Positions 54,381 to 64,000 of a DNA stretch of 64,000 nt are shown piece by piece. Position numbers and translations under genes: made by a program. The notes under the pieces are model-generated. The model searched no databases, was not told where the DNA came from, and worked only from the letters and a program-made list of their open reading frames with translations. Source of the stretch: Crocodylus rhombifer (Eukaryota; Chordata; Crocodylia; Crocodylidae); the NCBI GenBank assembly GCA_038503035.1, contig JAVSML010001065.1:228792-292791 (forward strand), given 5' to 3'. The stretch's first letter is position 1. Every line of letters begins with the position of its first letter.

Positions 54381-55289
54381 GTGGAGAGGACCCTGTCAGT
54401 ATGGATGAAAGATAGCCAGGTTGGCTTAAGATTTTATGTTATAGCCAGGGGCTTTGTATTTTTGGTTTTGTTGTTATACTGGAGGACTGGGCAAGGCTGT
54501 AGGGGTGGAGGAGGCCTCATGGGGGCTCCCCAGTAGTGGGGGGGGTTCCTAGTGCTGCAGGGGGTGCTGTGTTTTGGGGTGTCCTGACCCCGGCCCCAGT
54601 GTGGGCAATATCAGGACGGGCCCGGTGTGGGCGCTGGCAGAAGCCCCAGTGGGGCATAGGCCTCAGAAGGTGGGTCTGGGGGCCAGGTAAGGCTGAGGCT
54701 GCCTGAGCCCCACTTTGGAGAAGCCCAGTGGGCATAAGACCCAGGAAAGGGGTCTGGGACCAGGTAAGGCTGAGGCCGCCTGAGCCCTGTTGCAAGCAAG
54801 GCCCCCGTTGGGGGCAGGGAAGCGTATGAGGCGTGAGCAAGGCCCCCGTTGGAGGCGGCGGTATAGAGGCAAGGCCCAGAGCAGGTGACGGTATTGAGGC
54901 CCCGGTGCAAGTGAGAGTGCGAGGCAAGGCCCCGGGAGGGTGGTGGTATTGAGGCAACGCCCCAGTGCAGGCTAAGAGAGCCACAGGAGACAGGCCCCAG
55001 TGCGGGCAAGAGCACGGGAGACAGGCCCTGGTGCAGCGAGGGAAGCGAGGGGGCACCCGTGAGGGCGCAGGCCGGCAATTGGACAGAGCCCCGGTACAGC
55101 AAGGCAGGCACCGTGCCAAGGAAGGCAGCCTCCCTTTGATATTATTTACCAGCAAGATGTGGTGGGCAAGATAGAGGGTGTGTTCGAGACCCAATTTGGC
55201 ATGGTAGGTAGGGGAGATCACGGCACCTCTAGGTCATCCCTGCCACAGCCCCCCATGAGTAGTTAAATGGACAGGCACTTGTCCATGAA

Positions 55290-55420
55290 GCCGGAGATCT
55301 GGAGTATAGGTCACTCCCCTACCTATGGGCCTATGTCTTTCTAAATTCCTAACACATTGCTCTAACCACCACACCACAGATGAAAAATTATCTAGCACTC
55401 TTTCCAGAACTTCTCTTGAA
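55290..55420 (-). mobile_element. tRNA-like SINE remnant, antisense
   Basis: The - strand reads CTGTGGTGTGGTGGTTAGAGCAATG, a good A-box-bearing tRNA 5' half, followed by TAGGTCACTCCCC-type text. The B box is weak, so this is a remnant. GGTGGTTAGAGC at its head is typical of pol III SINEs. Confidence 0.45.
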
Positions 55421-55669
55421 GCTGGATGCTGGGGCAAATAAAAAAGGAAGATATGTTGCACTGGGAGGAAAAGCACAAACTAGGGAAGTGGGGAATGAGG
55501 AGGAGCAATATGGATTACTGTGAGATTTTTATGAGCCTAGAAAGGAGCAAGCACTAGATTCTAGCTTGGGCCTCTGCTCTGTTGTGGCACAGATTTCCCC
55601 AATGTTAATAATGTGAGGTGGAATGGCTTGACTTCAAAAAGAGAGTGGAAGTAGGAATTGCCTAACCCA

Positions 55670-56245
55670 GGAGTGGGCAATTATTTCAGTCAGAGGGCCA
55701 AATAGGGAGATGTGGTGAGGTGTTGCAGGCTGGGTCAGCATCATCTCCAGCAACAGCTCACTAAAACTCCCTAAGTGTCTCTCCAGCCCATATAATTTCC
55801 CACCCCTTGGCAGAAAGAACAAAGGTTATGGTTATACCTTTGTTCCCCACTTCTCCCTGCACCCCCTTCCCCATCCTGAGTCTCTGGCATACAGCCAGGT
55901 CAGTGGCATGCTGTAGTCCTATGTGCTGACTCAGTGCACACTGGCATGAGTTCTGCCTGACCTGGCCATGTGCCAGGGAGTTGGGAATTGGGAGGGAGTG
56001 CAAGAAGAAAGGGGTTGGGAGTTGTGGGTTATCTGGACCCAGCCAGGCTGGTTCCACGCTGTGTTATCCCCTTTTCCTTGCACCCCGATCTGAGTCCCCA
56101 GCATGCAGCCAGGTTGGGCAAGAGCCATGCCAGCTGCATCCACATGACCCAAGCCAACACATGGGAATACAGCACTCCACTGGACTGGGACGAATCAGTT
56201 CAGCCTTGGGCTTTTTAATGGTCTGTACGTAGCCACATAAGTGCT
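55670..56245. mobile_element. hAT-like element, left end only
   Basis: CAGGAGTGGGCAATTATTTCAGTCAGAGGGCCAAAT is the CAGNGGTGGGCAA terminus of a widespread hAT group, which carries an AGGGCCR motif soon after. No right terminus appears before the next element at 56255. A GGCATGCAGCCAGGT-type word recurs at 55888 and 56100. ORFs on both strands lack domains. Confidence 0.45.
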
Positions 56246-56254
56246 GGTAACTAA

Positions 56255-57074
56255 TAGAGGTGTGCGAAACAGGCTGTATTAGATTCAGATTTGGCCCAAA
56301 TCAGGGACAATGATTTGATTTAGTTGATTTGGATCACTGTCCCGATTTTTGATTTGGCTGAATCCGAATCTAAAGATTTGATGCTGATTCAGAGAATAAG
56401 CAATTCGGTCATAGATACAGCTCTAAATGTTTTCTCTACATACCTCAAGGTACCAGGCATGACTTGTGAACACTGTGATGGTGGGGTGGATGGAGCATTC
56501 CATAGGAGCATGCGGGATCCCCACATGCTTGGTGGCAAACCCGGAAATAGACTGGAAGTACTTCTGGTCCACTTCTGGGTCTGCCACTTAGCATGCGGGG
56601 GATGGGAAAAGGCACACGCCCCCAGCTCAGTGATTGGCCCCGGGTGCCCTCCCAAACCCAGGAGGCACCAGTCACTGAGTGGGAGGCTGTGGGGGGTTCA
56701 CAGGGCCCCTCCCCGTGTCTTCCCTGGCCACCCTCGAAGTGGACTGGAAGTGCTTCTTGTCCACTTATGGGTCTGTGTACTGGGAACCCCCCAGCCTCCT
56801 GTGGGATGCTCCATTCACCCCACCATCTCAGCATTCACGAGCTGCCTGGTACTTTGAGGTATGTCAAAAAAACTTTTAAAGCTATATCTATGTCCAAATC
56901 ATTGAATCTTTCCAAATCTCTCCGAACTGATATGGAGGGTTCTGATTCAATTTGGGGAGACTAAAGGGTCTCCTGATTCAATTCATATTGAGTCTCCTGA
57001 TTCAAAGGGTCTCCTGATTCAATGGCCAAATCTCCACCAAATCGAATCAGCGACTGAAACTTTGCACAGCCCTA
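56255..57074. mobile_element. hAT-type element with exact 8-bp TSD, paired palindromes
   Basis: 820 bp. The left end TAGAGGTGTGCGAAAC pairs with the right end GAAACTTTGCACAGCCCTA (complement TAGGGCTGTGCAAAGTTTC). GTAACTAA flanks both sides exactly (56247-56254, 57075-57082). Near the left are GGGACAATGATTTGA and GATCACTGTCCCG, an inverted pair. Near the right are several GATTCAATT…GGTCTCCTGATTCAA repeats. Two internal palindromic units lie at about 56528-56580 (GAAATAGACTGGAAGTACTTCTGG…CCACTTCTGGGT) and 56733-56775. ORFs up to 177 codons on both strands come from this structure; none has a transposase motif. This is the reference copy for the 26.1 and 37.6 kb relatives. Confidence 0.9.
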
Positions 57075-57082
57075 GTAACTAA

Positions 57083-57954
57083 CATGGTTTTTGGTAGGAA
57101 ATACTACCTTTTACTTTTCTTGCAGTAATTCTGTATATAATTGTGTTTCCAAGATTTTGCTGGCACAAATGAAAAAGGTAATCTCCCATACTTAGACTTA
57201 ATTTCTGGCATAATTAATAATCTATTTTAATAGTATGTAAATAATTAAAATTACAGTAAGCCAAAAGATAAGACAAATATGATTTAATAAGAAAATTCAT
57301 GATTCATATGCTGTTTCCACTTTAATCAATTTTTACCAAGTAAGTAAAAGCAAATTTAAAGCCTTGTCATACTATTTCCTCTCCAGAGGAATCTTCTGAT
57401 GTTGTAGAAGAAGTCAAAGAAGAAACTGTTTTAGTTTTTTTCTTTAAATTTTCCTTGTGCCTGATTTTAAAAGGCCACCTTATAAAATGTGAGTTGTGTT
57501 TTATATATAAATAAAGCCATACAATCATATTATAGGGAGAAATTTAAAAAACTCTTGGCAATAAATTAATCCTACTCCTCTTACCATTGTTTAGTTTAAT
57601 CATTATTTTCTCTGGCAGCAGTGTTAGATCATTTCTGAGTGTTCTTAAAAATTTTACCCTGAAAGTATATATGTTCGGGATAAACTTTTATTTTTTTTTT
57701 TCAAAAAATGGTATAAGAACAATACAATGATTAAAATCAAAACACAGAAAAGTAGAATGGAGACTTAAGTCTCAGTTCTGTAGAGACTTGTATCTTTAAG
57801 CATGTGAATATAGTTAAGTATGCATATAGTTTTTACAGTGGTGGGACTTACATTTACAGGGAGATTGCTAAAGCATATTAAAGCCTACTCTTAGCCTAAA
57901 TACAAACTACAATTGTTTTTTAACTATCCACACTGCCTCTTGTCTGCACCGCTA
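57083..57954. other. No gene recognised
   Basis: AT-rich, unique-looking. Confidence 0.5.
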
Positions 57955-58065
57955 TTATTGAAATGTTACTGAGGGTAGGACTCCTGTGTCCCCAAGAGCT
58001 GAACTCTGAGCATGCAGGAAAGGTACTTTACCACTCAAGACTGCCTCAGCTAGCAAATCAACAGC
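57955..58065 (-). mobile_element. tRNA-like SINE remnant, antisense
   Basis: The - strand reads GGCAGTCTTGAGTGGTAAAGTACC (A-box-like) and, about 45 nt on, CAGAGTTCAGCTCTTGG at the B-box position. Decayed; no cloverleaf. Confidence 0.4.
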
Positions 58066-58614
58066 TACTTCCACACAGTTTAGGGATGGGGTTGGGAGCT
58101 TCTGTCTACCAAATTAGTAAAGAAGTTGGATTTTTTTAGTATGTTTACATTTTGCATTTAAAGGCAGACAGATTTATGTAGTTAAGAAGGTACTATATAC
58201 ATTTAGAGCAAGTATATACATTTAGATTCAATCTGGAGTTTCTAGAAACTGGGAAAAATGTAATGTAGTCACATGGCCAGTCTCCAGCTCTCAGTTTTGG
58301 ATGTACTTGTTGTCACTACTCTCTCAGCACAGTTCTAACTACAGCTAGATTACACGTCTGGAATCTAGCACAGCAGGAACAAGTGAACAGGATTTTTTTT
58401 CTTTTCTGGTGGGGCTCCCTAATACAGATGGAGGGTAGATGCACCTTCTGACTTTAGTCCCTATCAAATAATTAGAAAACACCTACTTCTTATAACAGAG
58501 TTATATTATGTTTAATTTCTGAACTCTCTTAAATTTTGTACAAACAATGAAAGATACTGCATTTAGTACAGAGCTACCCATTGTGTAAACTTGTAAACAT
58601 AATTAAAGCAATAG
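58066..58614. other. No gene recognised
   Basis: Unique-looking; no supported feature. Confidence 0.45.
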
Positions 58615-58805
58615 CTTCTCTTTGGAAGCAGAGTGGCTGCTTTGGAATGGGATTGAGAAGAGATGGTTTCAGTTCTTTGCTCTGCCACACGTGAGGTCAG
58701 CTCTGTATCCATAACTCAATTTCTTCGTCTGTTAAATGGATATTATGATACTGACTTCCTTGAAGCTATGAAAATCTCTGAAAGCTAAGCATTATTATTA
58801 CTTTA
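58615..58805 (+). mobile_element. MIR-type SINE
   Basis: In MIR order: AGCAGAGTGGCTGC (head region), TTTCAGTTCTTTGCTCTGCCAC (B-box region plus GCTCTGCCAC), CATAACTCAATTTCTTCGTC and TGTTAAATGGATATTATGATAC (the CTCAGTTTCCTCATCTGTAAAATGGG-TAATAATA block), and CTTGAAGC. Diverged but continuous over 190 bp. Confidence 0.7.
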
Positions 58806-59684
58806 TTATTAATAGATTTCTACTGTTGTAGTTTTCAAGAGAAAATGATTCTGTCCTTCACTGAAATTAGGTTTTTGTGAAAACATTCCCTGGTGATCAT
58901 GAGGTGTAGCTAACCATGTTGCTAACTCTAGCAAGTCTTGAGACATTTGGTGAGTATAAGTAATTTTTAGGTTACAAAGGAAAGCTTGAAATTGTGGATT
59001 AAACACTCCAAGAAGTTCAAAACTAAAAGGCAAAATAATCTTCCTATTTTTAAATTAATCTTGTGATTTATTTTTTTATTTTTTTTGAGGCTTTTTCATG
59101 AGTCCAAATACATGGGATGGATAATTCCAGTTTAACAATTATTTTATTATTGTTAAATGATAATTAAGGCCGTCATCCTGAAGTATAATGCTCTCTTGTG
59201 GACATCTGTGCCCATGTACAGTCCCACTGAAGTGGCAGTACCTAAGTAAAAGGACACACATTGCATAAGGACTCATCTACCTGGGGAAACTGCTGAAGTA
59301 GCTCCCTGTGTGGGTAATCCATTCAGCAATAAAAGTGATTATCCCAATTTTGAAAGTACAGTAATTATAGCATAATAAACTTCAAGCAGCCCCTCAGATT
59401 ATAGGCGTTAATAATAGAGATATCTGCTGTTAAAATATTTTCTTGATGAATTTTCTGACATTTTATCACTTAAATCATAGAAATCTGTCTCTGCAGAAAT
59501 GAGAAACTAGAAATTAAATAATCAGGAAAGATTTTTACAATTTAAATATGTGGAAAGATTGTGTCCTGAAATATCAGATAATTAATCACAGTGAGCAGCC
59601 TGATCCTGGGGCTTTCAGCTCCTTCTAGTAATGTGGGGAGCCATGATCGATATTGGTTACCTTACTGAAAATGTTGAACACTGT
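58806..59684. other. No gene recognised
   Basis: AT-rich, unique-looking. Confidence 0.5.
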
Positions 59685-59932
59685 GGCCAGTGTGTAGACA
59701 TTACACTTCTACAGTATTAGTTTTTGGAAACTGGTTTAAACTCATAACAGAACAGAGGTTTGACACGCACAGACTTGTTTAAAAATGGTGGAATCAGATC
59801 TAAGATTTGCCCCCCCACACTAAAAGGCCAGTGCGTGCTCTGTTTGCTACCAATCTAAACTATGTCAGTTACATAAAACCCTGTAACTTAGATTGATTCT
59901 GCCTCAGGCTTTTTGAGTGTCTGTGCCTAGCC
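59685..59932 (-). mobile_element. Harbinger-like family B, short deletion copy
   Basis: Inverted relative to 13094. It starts GGCCAGTGTGTAGACATTACAC and includes GGAAACTGGTTTAAAC and ATAACAGAACAGAGG (complement of CTCTGTTCTGTTAT). It ends GGCTTTTTGAGTGTCTGTGCCTAGCC (complement of the family left end GGCTAGGGACAGACATTC…AAAAGCC). Only about 250 of 700 bp remain, so it is an internal-deletion derivative. Confidence 0.7.
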
Positions 59933-60862
59933 CATGGGACTAGCTCTTCTCTGAATAACTTCAGTGGGTTTGCACGCTTGCAACAGAAGGCAGAATTTAT
60001 CTGTAGGCTTCTGGGGGTTTTTTTTTTATATATTTCTCACATTTCTTTTTCTTTCTTACTGATCCCAAGTTTCTATTTGTACAAGGGACTAGTATGGCAG
60101 ATTTGCAAGCAGGTTGCCCCAAGCTAAAACAATGAACCTGCCATTGTGCAAATTGTTAATTATCACTTACATGAAACTTCTTTTGAAAAACAACTCTACT
60201 CATGTGATCTTTGGAAGTTCCTTGTTTAACCACACAAGACATCCTGTTACCTACATAATAACAGAACATGCATGTGCATGTGCACGCACGCACGCACTAT
60301 AGAGAGGATAAAAAGGAAAAAAAGGTTCTGTAAAGGGAAATCTAATATTCAGAGCTTCCCAAGAATTCACTTGTCTAATATACCTCAAAACTGAGGATAG
60401 TTTACTGAAGCATGGATGAAACTGCACACAGTTGGGTTTTTTTTTTTGGTTTTTTTTTGGTTTTTCTCTATAGCATTAAAGTGGCACAAGAAAAACTGCA
60501 TCATGATTGGAAAATCCCACTAAAATGGAATGAGCTTTTATGTTCTTAATGTAGGAATATCCAAACATATTTTCAGTAGAATTCTATTGTTTATGTCAAT
60601 GCTGACAGAACACAGCATTATAATTCTGCAAAGGCTTGAAAATAGACAATAATATTGAACCAGCACCTTCCTAAGCTTCAATTTTGTATTTCAAAAGAAG
60701 TGTCCTAACCTTACTGCTTTGTAAGAACTCATTACAGTATGCCTGCATGTTCTCAACCTGGGACATATATCTGAACATGTATTAATCTTGCTTTTTTCCC
60801 CCCTCCCCTTGCTAATGTAGTGGTATACATCTTTCCCATGATATTAGGAATACCATGGTAAA
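59933..60862. other. No gene recognised
   Basis: Unique-looking. A purine/pyrimidine alternating tract (CATGTGCATGTGCACGCACG-type) lies at 60268-60298, and T/G-rich runs at about 60438-60466. Confidence 0.5.
60268..60298. repeat. Alternating CATG/CACG purine-pyrimidine tract
   Basis: About 30 bp of alternating pyrimidine-purine steps, a sequence class able to adopt Z-DNA. Confidence 0.7.
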
Positions 60863-61255
60863 GCAATCAGGACTCATAGTAGAGATGATATATTTTATTA
60901 GACCAATAAGATTTGGCAAAAAAAATGTTTAATTGCAAGCTTTTGGGCACAAACACCTTTCATCAGGCATTGGAGAAAAGATTGTAAAAGTTCTCCTGGG
61001 TAGAAATAAAGTTCATAGTTCATAGGATTCATATTTCATATATCCTATGAACTGTGAACTTTCATTTCCACCCAGGAGAACCTTTACAATGTTTTCTCCA
61101 GTTCCTGATGAAAGGTGTTTATGCCCAAAAGCTTGCAATTAAAGCCTTTTTTTTGCAAAATCGTGTTGGTCTAATAAAAGATATCATCTCTACTATGAGT
61201 CCTGATTGCCTTTTCCTCTAGATGAATATGGCTACAACCTGGATACCTGACACAT
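60863..61255 (+). repeat. Long foldback repeat, about 160-bp arms, Penelope-terminal-like
   Basis: Left arm (60863 to about 61025) and right arm (about 61048 to 61208) are complementary along nearly their whole length, with a roughly 25-bp centre near ATTCATATTTCATATATCC. Each arm holds the same core: CTGATGA on the + strand at 61105-61111, and its complement at 60960-60966. After each core come a GGTGTTTATGCC-type stem and AAAAGCTTGCAATT. TTGGTCTAATAAAAGATATCA and an outer tail GAATATGGCTACAACCTGG follow on the right. It matches the 24.4 kb copy and the end of the Penelope-like element in motif order. Non-coding. Confidence 0.75.
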
Positions 61256-62381
61256 GGTAAAAACAAGAATCTTATGCAAATATTAATGCCATAACATTCA
61301 TAACATTTTTTATTAGAATAAACTGGAAATCATATATTCTTTCAGCCTTGAACTTTGCAAATATATTCCTAACAACATTTTCTAATAATAATTACATTAC
61401 TAATACAGGTTTGCTATACAGTTCTGGCAGCAGAGCTGTGCTGCTACCCAGCGCATCCACAGGTGGTGAGTAGTAGAATGACCTTCAGGGAAGGTTAGCT
61501 GCAAAATTAAGCAGGGGTGATTGACAAATAAGCAGTCATGAACCAAGCAGCAGCAGCACCACCAGGATGTGTTGGGTACAGCAGATGGCAATTCTGCTGT
61601 CCTGAAAAGCCACATATATCCTTTGACAATGCTGTGACATGGCAGGTACAGGGTGCCATTATAATAAACCTCTATGAGAATAGCCTATAGCTTGGTTGTT
61701 TGGGCACACTCCTAAAAGTAGGATAACAAGTACCTAGAGCACCAGTTAATTGCTTTCTAGGTGAGAGTTTTAGTCACATAGCTATGTGGGAAGTAGCACT
61801 GTGATTCCCTTTCTTCTCCAGTGTTCAACACTGAGCACATGGTGTTAGGCTTCTAACTGTTTAGATATTAGTTGGGCATCTTGGTTCCGCCTGGCACTTC
61901 CCTTTGCATGCTAGTTGACATATACATCTAATGTTCAATCCTGAATCAGATACCTACTCTCCAAGGAGCAGGAGTTGAGACATACCCCTGTGCTTATGTT
62001 TTCCTGGTACCCCTGCTCAGGTCTCAGGACTCTTGATAGTGTCAACCTTCTTGTATAAGGTTCCTAGGTTACTAACCTTGTTTATTTGGATTATTCCCCT
62101 AAATAAAGGTGCCTACATCACTAGCTGTTGTGATGCATAGGTGGGAGCCCTATTAACATTCTCCTGGATCTGGCCCTGTTTAGTTACTTTTATTTGAATT
62201 TTCTCCCTTGACTTTTTGTGTCCTCAAAATTCTTGGTTTTGGAGTATAGTAAATGCAATTTTTTTCCTCTTCAACTTGTGCAGGTTTGATCCATGCAAAA
62301 AATCTTCAAGAGGAGACTGAACAGCCTGGTTGTACATGGTAGTAGTTAAGATAAAGAAATTCATGTCTTATTCATAACATT

Positions 62382-62425
<44 letters not shown>

Positions 62426-62799
62426 TTTTTGCTCTTTCCCTAATTAAGAATTAAATGTGCATCCATTGTTTCTTAGGAAGCTGAGGAAATTCTGATTTTT
62501 TTTTTTTCCACAGGAAGTATTCAGAATCTTATGGGACTGATCCTGACTCTGAGAAGAATATATCTTACCTGAAATTGGTATACACATTCACTCACATTTC
62601 TATGTAGATTTCTTGTCATTCAAAAGAATATAAACAGGCATAAGCTAGCATGTGCCATCATGTGCAGAAACCATATATACCAGTCCTTTTGAAAGTCAGT
62701 TCCGAATTGAAGTATCCTTGTGTGGGAAAACAAAAATGTGCTCAGTTTAATTATTGTAGAAAGTTCTAGTAAAATAATAGCAAAACTGTCAACTGAGAA
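61256..62799. other. No gene recognised
   Basis: Mostly unique-looking. Includes the (AAT)n tract at 62385-62425. A short CTTCAAGAGGAGACTGAACAGCC near 62308 could be a CR1 C-terminal scrap (F-KRRLD-coding), but it is too short to call. Confidence 0.45.
62385..62425. repeat. (AAT)n microsatellite
   Basis: About 13 AAT units. Confidence 0.9.
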
Positions 62800-63795
62800 A
62801 CGCTGTGGAGGATCCTCCCAAGTACAGATGCCCACTGAAATTCATTACTATTCTTTGCCTGATCCATGACAGTATGCAAGTGGTGGTATTCAGTAAGAGA
62901 TCTATCAAGGAACCCTTTGAGGTTAAGACAGGAATTAAGCAAGGCTTTTGTCATCACTCTGACACTCTTCTCGATATTCCTTAGTAGAGCTAAGCTACCA
63001 AATGGATGGGAAGCTGTTTAACCTCAGCCAACTCTGAGACAAAACCAAGACCACCCTGACCTCAATCATCTAACTCCAGTGCTCTAAGGATGCTGTAGTG
63101 TGTGCTCACTCAGAAGCAGATCTTCAGACAATCATCAATGTCTTGACTGAGGCATACAAGAAAATGGCTTAACATTCAGAAGATTAATGTGTTCCATCAG
63201 CAAGCTCTTAATGATCAGTCCCCGACTCTTGTCACTTAGATTCACGGTGAGATGCTGGAGAACGTTGAGCATTTCCCATACCTCAGAAGACATCTCTCAC
63301 AGAAGGTTGACATAAGAAAAGAAATCTAGCATCACCTCAAATGTGAAAGTGCAGCCTTTACATGCCTAAGGAAATGGGTGTTTGAAGATCATGACATCAG
63401 ATTCAAAACCAAGTTCATGGTTTATCAGGCAGTCATGATCCCCACCTTATTGTATGGAACTGAGACATGGACAGCATACAGGAGACACCTCAAGTTACTG
63501 GAGAAGTACCATCAGCACTGCTTGAGGAAGATCCTTTGAATTCACTGGGAAGACAAATGCATCAACATTAGTGTCCTCTTGCAAGTGAACACCATGAGCA
63601 TCAAGCCGATGATTATTCAACATCAACTCTACTGGGTTGATCACATCATCCAGATGTCTGACTCCAGACTCTCAAAGCAAGTTTTATTCTCCAAGCTCAG
63701 TCAAGGTGTATGCTTAAGAGGAGGGCAGAGAAAGTGTGTCAAGGACAACCTCAAGGCCAGCTTGAAAAAATGCAACATCAGCATCAACTTGGATT
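62800..63795 (+). pseudogene. RTE-like LINE reverse transcriptase and C-terminus, degenerate
   Basis: Pieces in three frames run in the order of an RTE-type (or related) ORF. CPLKFITI…IHDSMQVVVFS (about 62830) and PFEVKTGIKQGF (62910; the G.KQG motif B) come first. KLFNLSQL (63010), HSEADLQTIINVLTEAYKKM (63108-63167), ENVEHFPYLR (63260; the V.HF.YLG block) and AFTCLRKWVFEDHDIRFKTKFMVYQAV (63352-63432) follow. Then come TLLYGTETWTAYRRHLKLLEKYHQHCLRKIL (63446-63537), WVDHIIQMSDSRLSKQVLFSKL (63640-63700) and RGGQRKCVKDNLKASLKKCNIS (63720-63785). The motif C (ADD) region is destroyed. Only the last 78-codon stretch is open. Clade assignment is from memory of the family wording, so RTE is likely, not certain. 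Confidence 0.65.
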
Positions 63796-64000
63796 CATGG
63801 CTTTATAGACTGTAAGTCTGGAAGGGACCTCAGAAGATCATCTGGCTCAGCCCCCTGCACCAGGCAGGAGAGACAGCTGGGGTCAGGTGACCCCAGCAAG
63901 GTGGCTGTTCAGTCTCCTCTTGCAGATTTCCAGGGCAGGTGACTGCACCACTGACAGGAGCTTATTTTAAAGTCTGGACACTAACTATGAAGAAGTTTTT
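63796..64000 (-). mobile_element. CR1 3' end, antisense, runs off the window
   Basis: TTCATGGCTTTATAGACTGTAAGTCTGGAAGGGACC, CATCTGGCTCAGCCCCCTGCACCAGGCAGGAGAGA and GGTGGCTGTTCAGTCTCCTCTTGCAGATTTCCAGGG are the complement of a CR1 3' end. The subfamily is the same as at 40947. Continues beyond 64000, where AACTATGAAGAAG is the expected next block. Confidence 0.8.

Larger units (their letters stand above)
54090..55190 (+). repeat. Promoter-like GC-rich repeat, copy 2, with downstream minisatellite
   Basis: 54090-54505 aligns with 29028-29400 and has GGTTGCTAAGGCAACC (perfect RFX/X-box palindrome, about 54146-54161), CCTTTATAAACGGC (TATA box, about 54195-54208) and TTTTATGTTATAGCC. After the end of copy 1's homology this copy continues into a GC-rich region. 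There, CCAGGTAAGGCTGAGGC appears twice, 67 bp apart (54683 and 54752), each matching a splice donor (CAG/GTAAG). An irregular array of GGCAAGGCCCCGGTGCAGG-like units runs from about 54786 to 55095. It looks like the 5' regulatory end of a retroelement, perhaps an LTR plus leader. No RT, gag or protease follows. The 234-codon - strand ORF is a by-product of the array. Confidence 0.55.

Noticed and set aside
54517..55221. A 234-codon proline/leucine-rich - strand ORF
   Set aside because: Explained by an irregular GC-rich tandem array that is stop-poor in several frames. No signal, domain or conserved start.
56324..56857. 177-codon + strand ORF
   Set aside because: Entirely inside the hAT-type element, with equal-length ORFs on the other strand; no transposase motif.
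62300..62335. CR1 C-terminal scrap (CTTCAAGAGGAGACTGAACAGCC)
   Set aside because: Only about 25 bp of similarity and no supporting flank.
62384..62425. CRISPR-like or satellite array
   Set aside because: A plain AAT microsatellite; no spacer-repeat structure anywhere in the window.

Overview
This window looks like non-coding DNA from a non-mammalian amniote, most likely a crocodilian; a turtle is the main alternative. The basis is the repeat content. CR1-clade LINEs dominate, both young and old, and several end in the ...GACCCTAGAAACTATGAA-type 3' terminus. They sit beside MIR/tRNA-type SINEs, many non-autonomous hAT- and PIF/Harbinger-like elements, and a Penelope-like element. I see no L1 or Alu-type mammalian repeats. 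The species call is inference from repeat style; no sequence was compared to a database. I found no convincing host protein-coding exon, rRNA, functional tRNA or CRISPR array. Nearly all ORFs over 60 codons are either repeat-derived or chance.

Layout. 0-8.7 kb: an old CR1 remnant, two inverted copies of an unnamed GC-rich repeat, a 283-bp hAT element with an exact 8-bp target-site duplication, an old antisense CR1 3' region (4.1-5.0 kb), palindrome-rich MITEs, and an antisense decayed CR1 RT region (6.85-7.9 kb). 8.7-20.5 kb: mostly AT-rich unique DNA with a few MIR/tRNA-SINE remnants, two inverted repeats, a Harbinger-like element (13.1 kb), a foldback (17.4 kb) and a hAT element (18.6 kb). 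20.5-30 kb: dense repeats. These include a young CR1 nested inside an older opposite-strand CR1 (21.6-23.6 kb), a foldback (24.4 kb), a perfect 30-bp inverted repeat abutting a hAT element (25.9-26.6 kb), an old CR1, a possible LTR (27.6-28.6 kb) and a composite antisense/sense CR1 block (28.8-29.9 kb). 30-43 kb: sparse; CR1 copies at 33.4 and 35.4 kb and hAT elements at 36.5 and 37.6 kb. 43.5-49.9 kb: almost solid mobile DNA, with CR1 endonuclease and RT regions and a Penelope-like element split by a Harbinger-like insertion. 50-53.7 kb: unique. 53.7-57.1 kb: a foldback, a GC-rich promoter-like repeat and a well-bounded hAT element. 57-64 kb: mostly unique, then a foldback (60.9 kb), an RTE-like LINE fragment (62.8 kb) and a CR1 3' end running off the window.

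The most interesting signal is the Penelope story. A broken Penelope-like ORF has a GIY-YIG nuclease motif split by another transposon, and it ends in a sequence (CTGAnGA ... GAAAGC) that recurs in four foldback repeats. The motif resembles the core of the hammerhead ribozymes known in Penelope-like retroelements, which suggests the foldbacks are dispersed Penelope terminal repeats. Nothing here forms an operon or pathway; the relations between features are those of insertion, nesting and decay.
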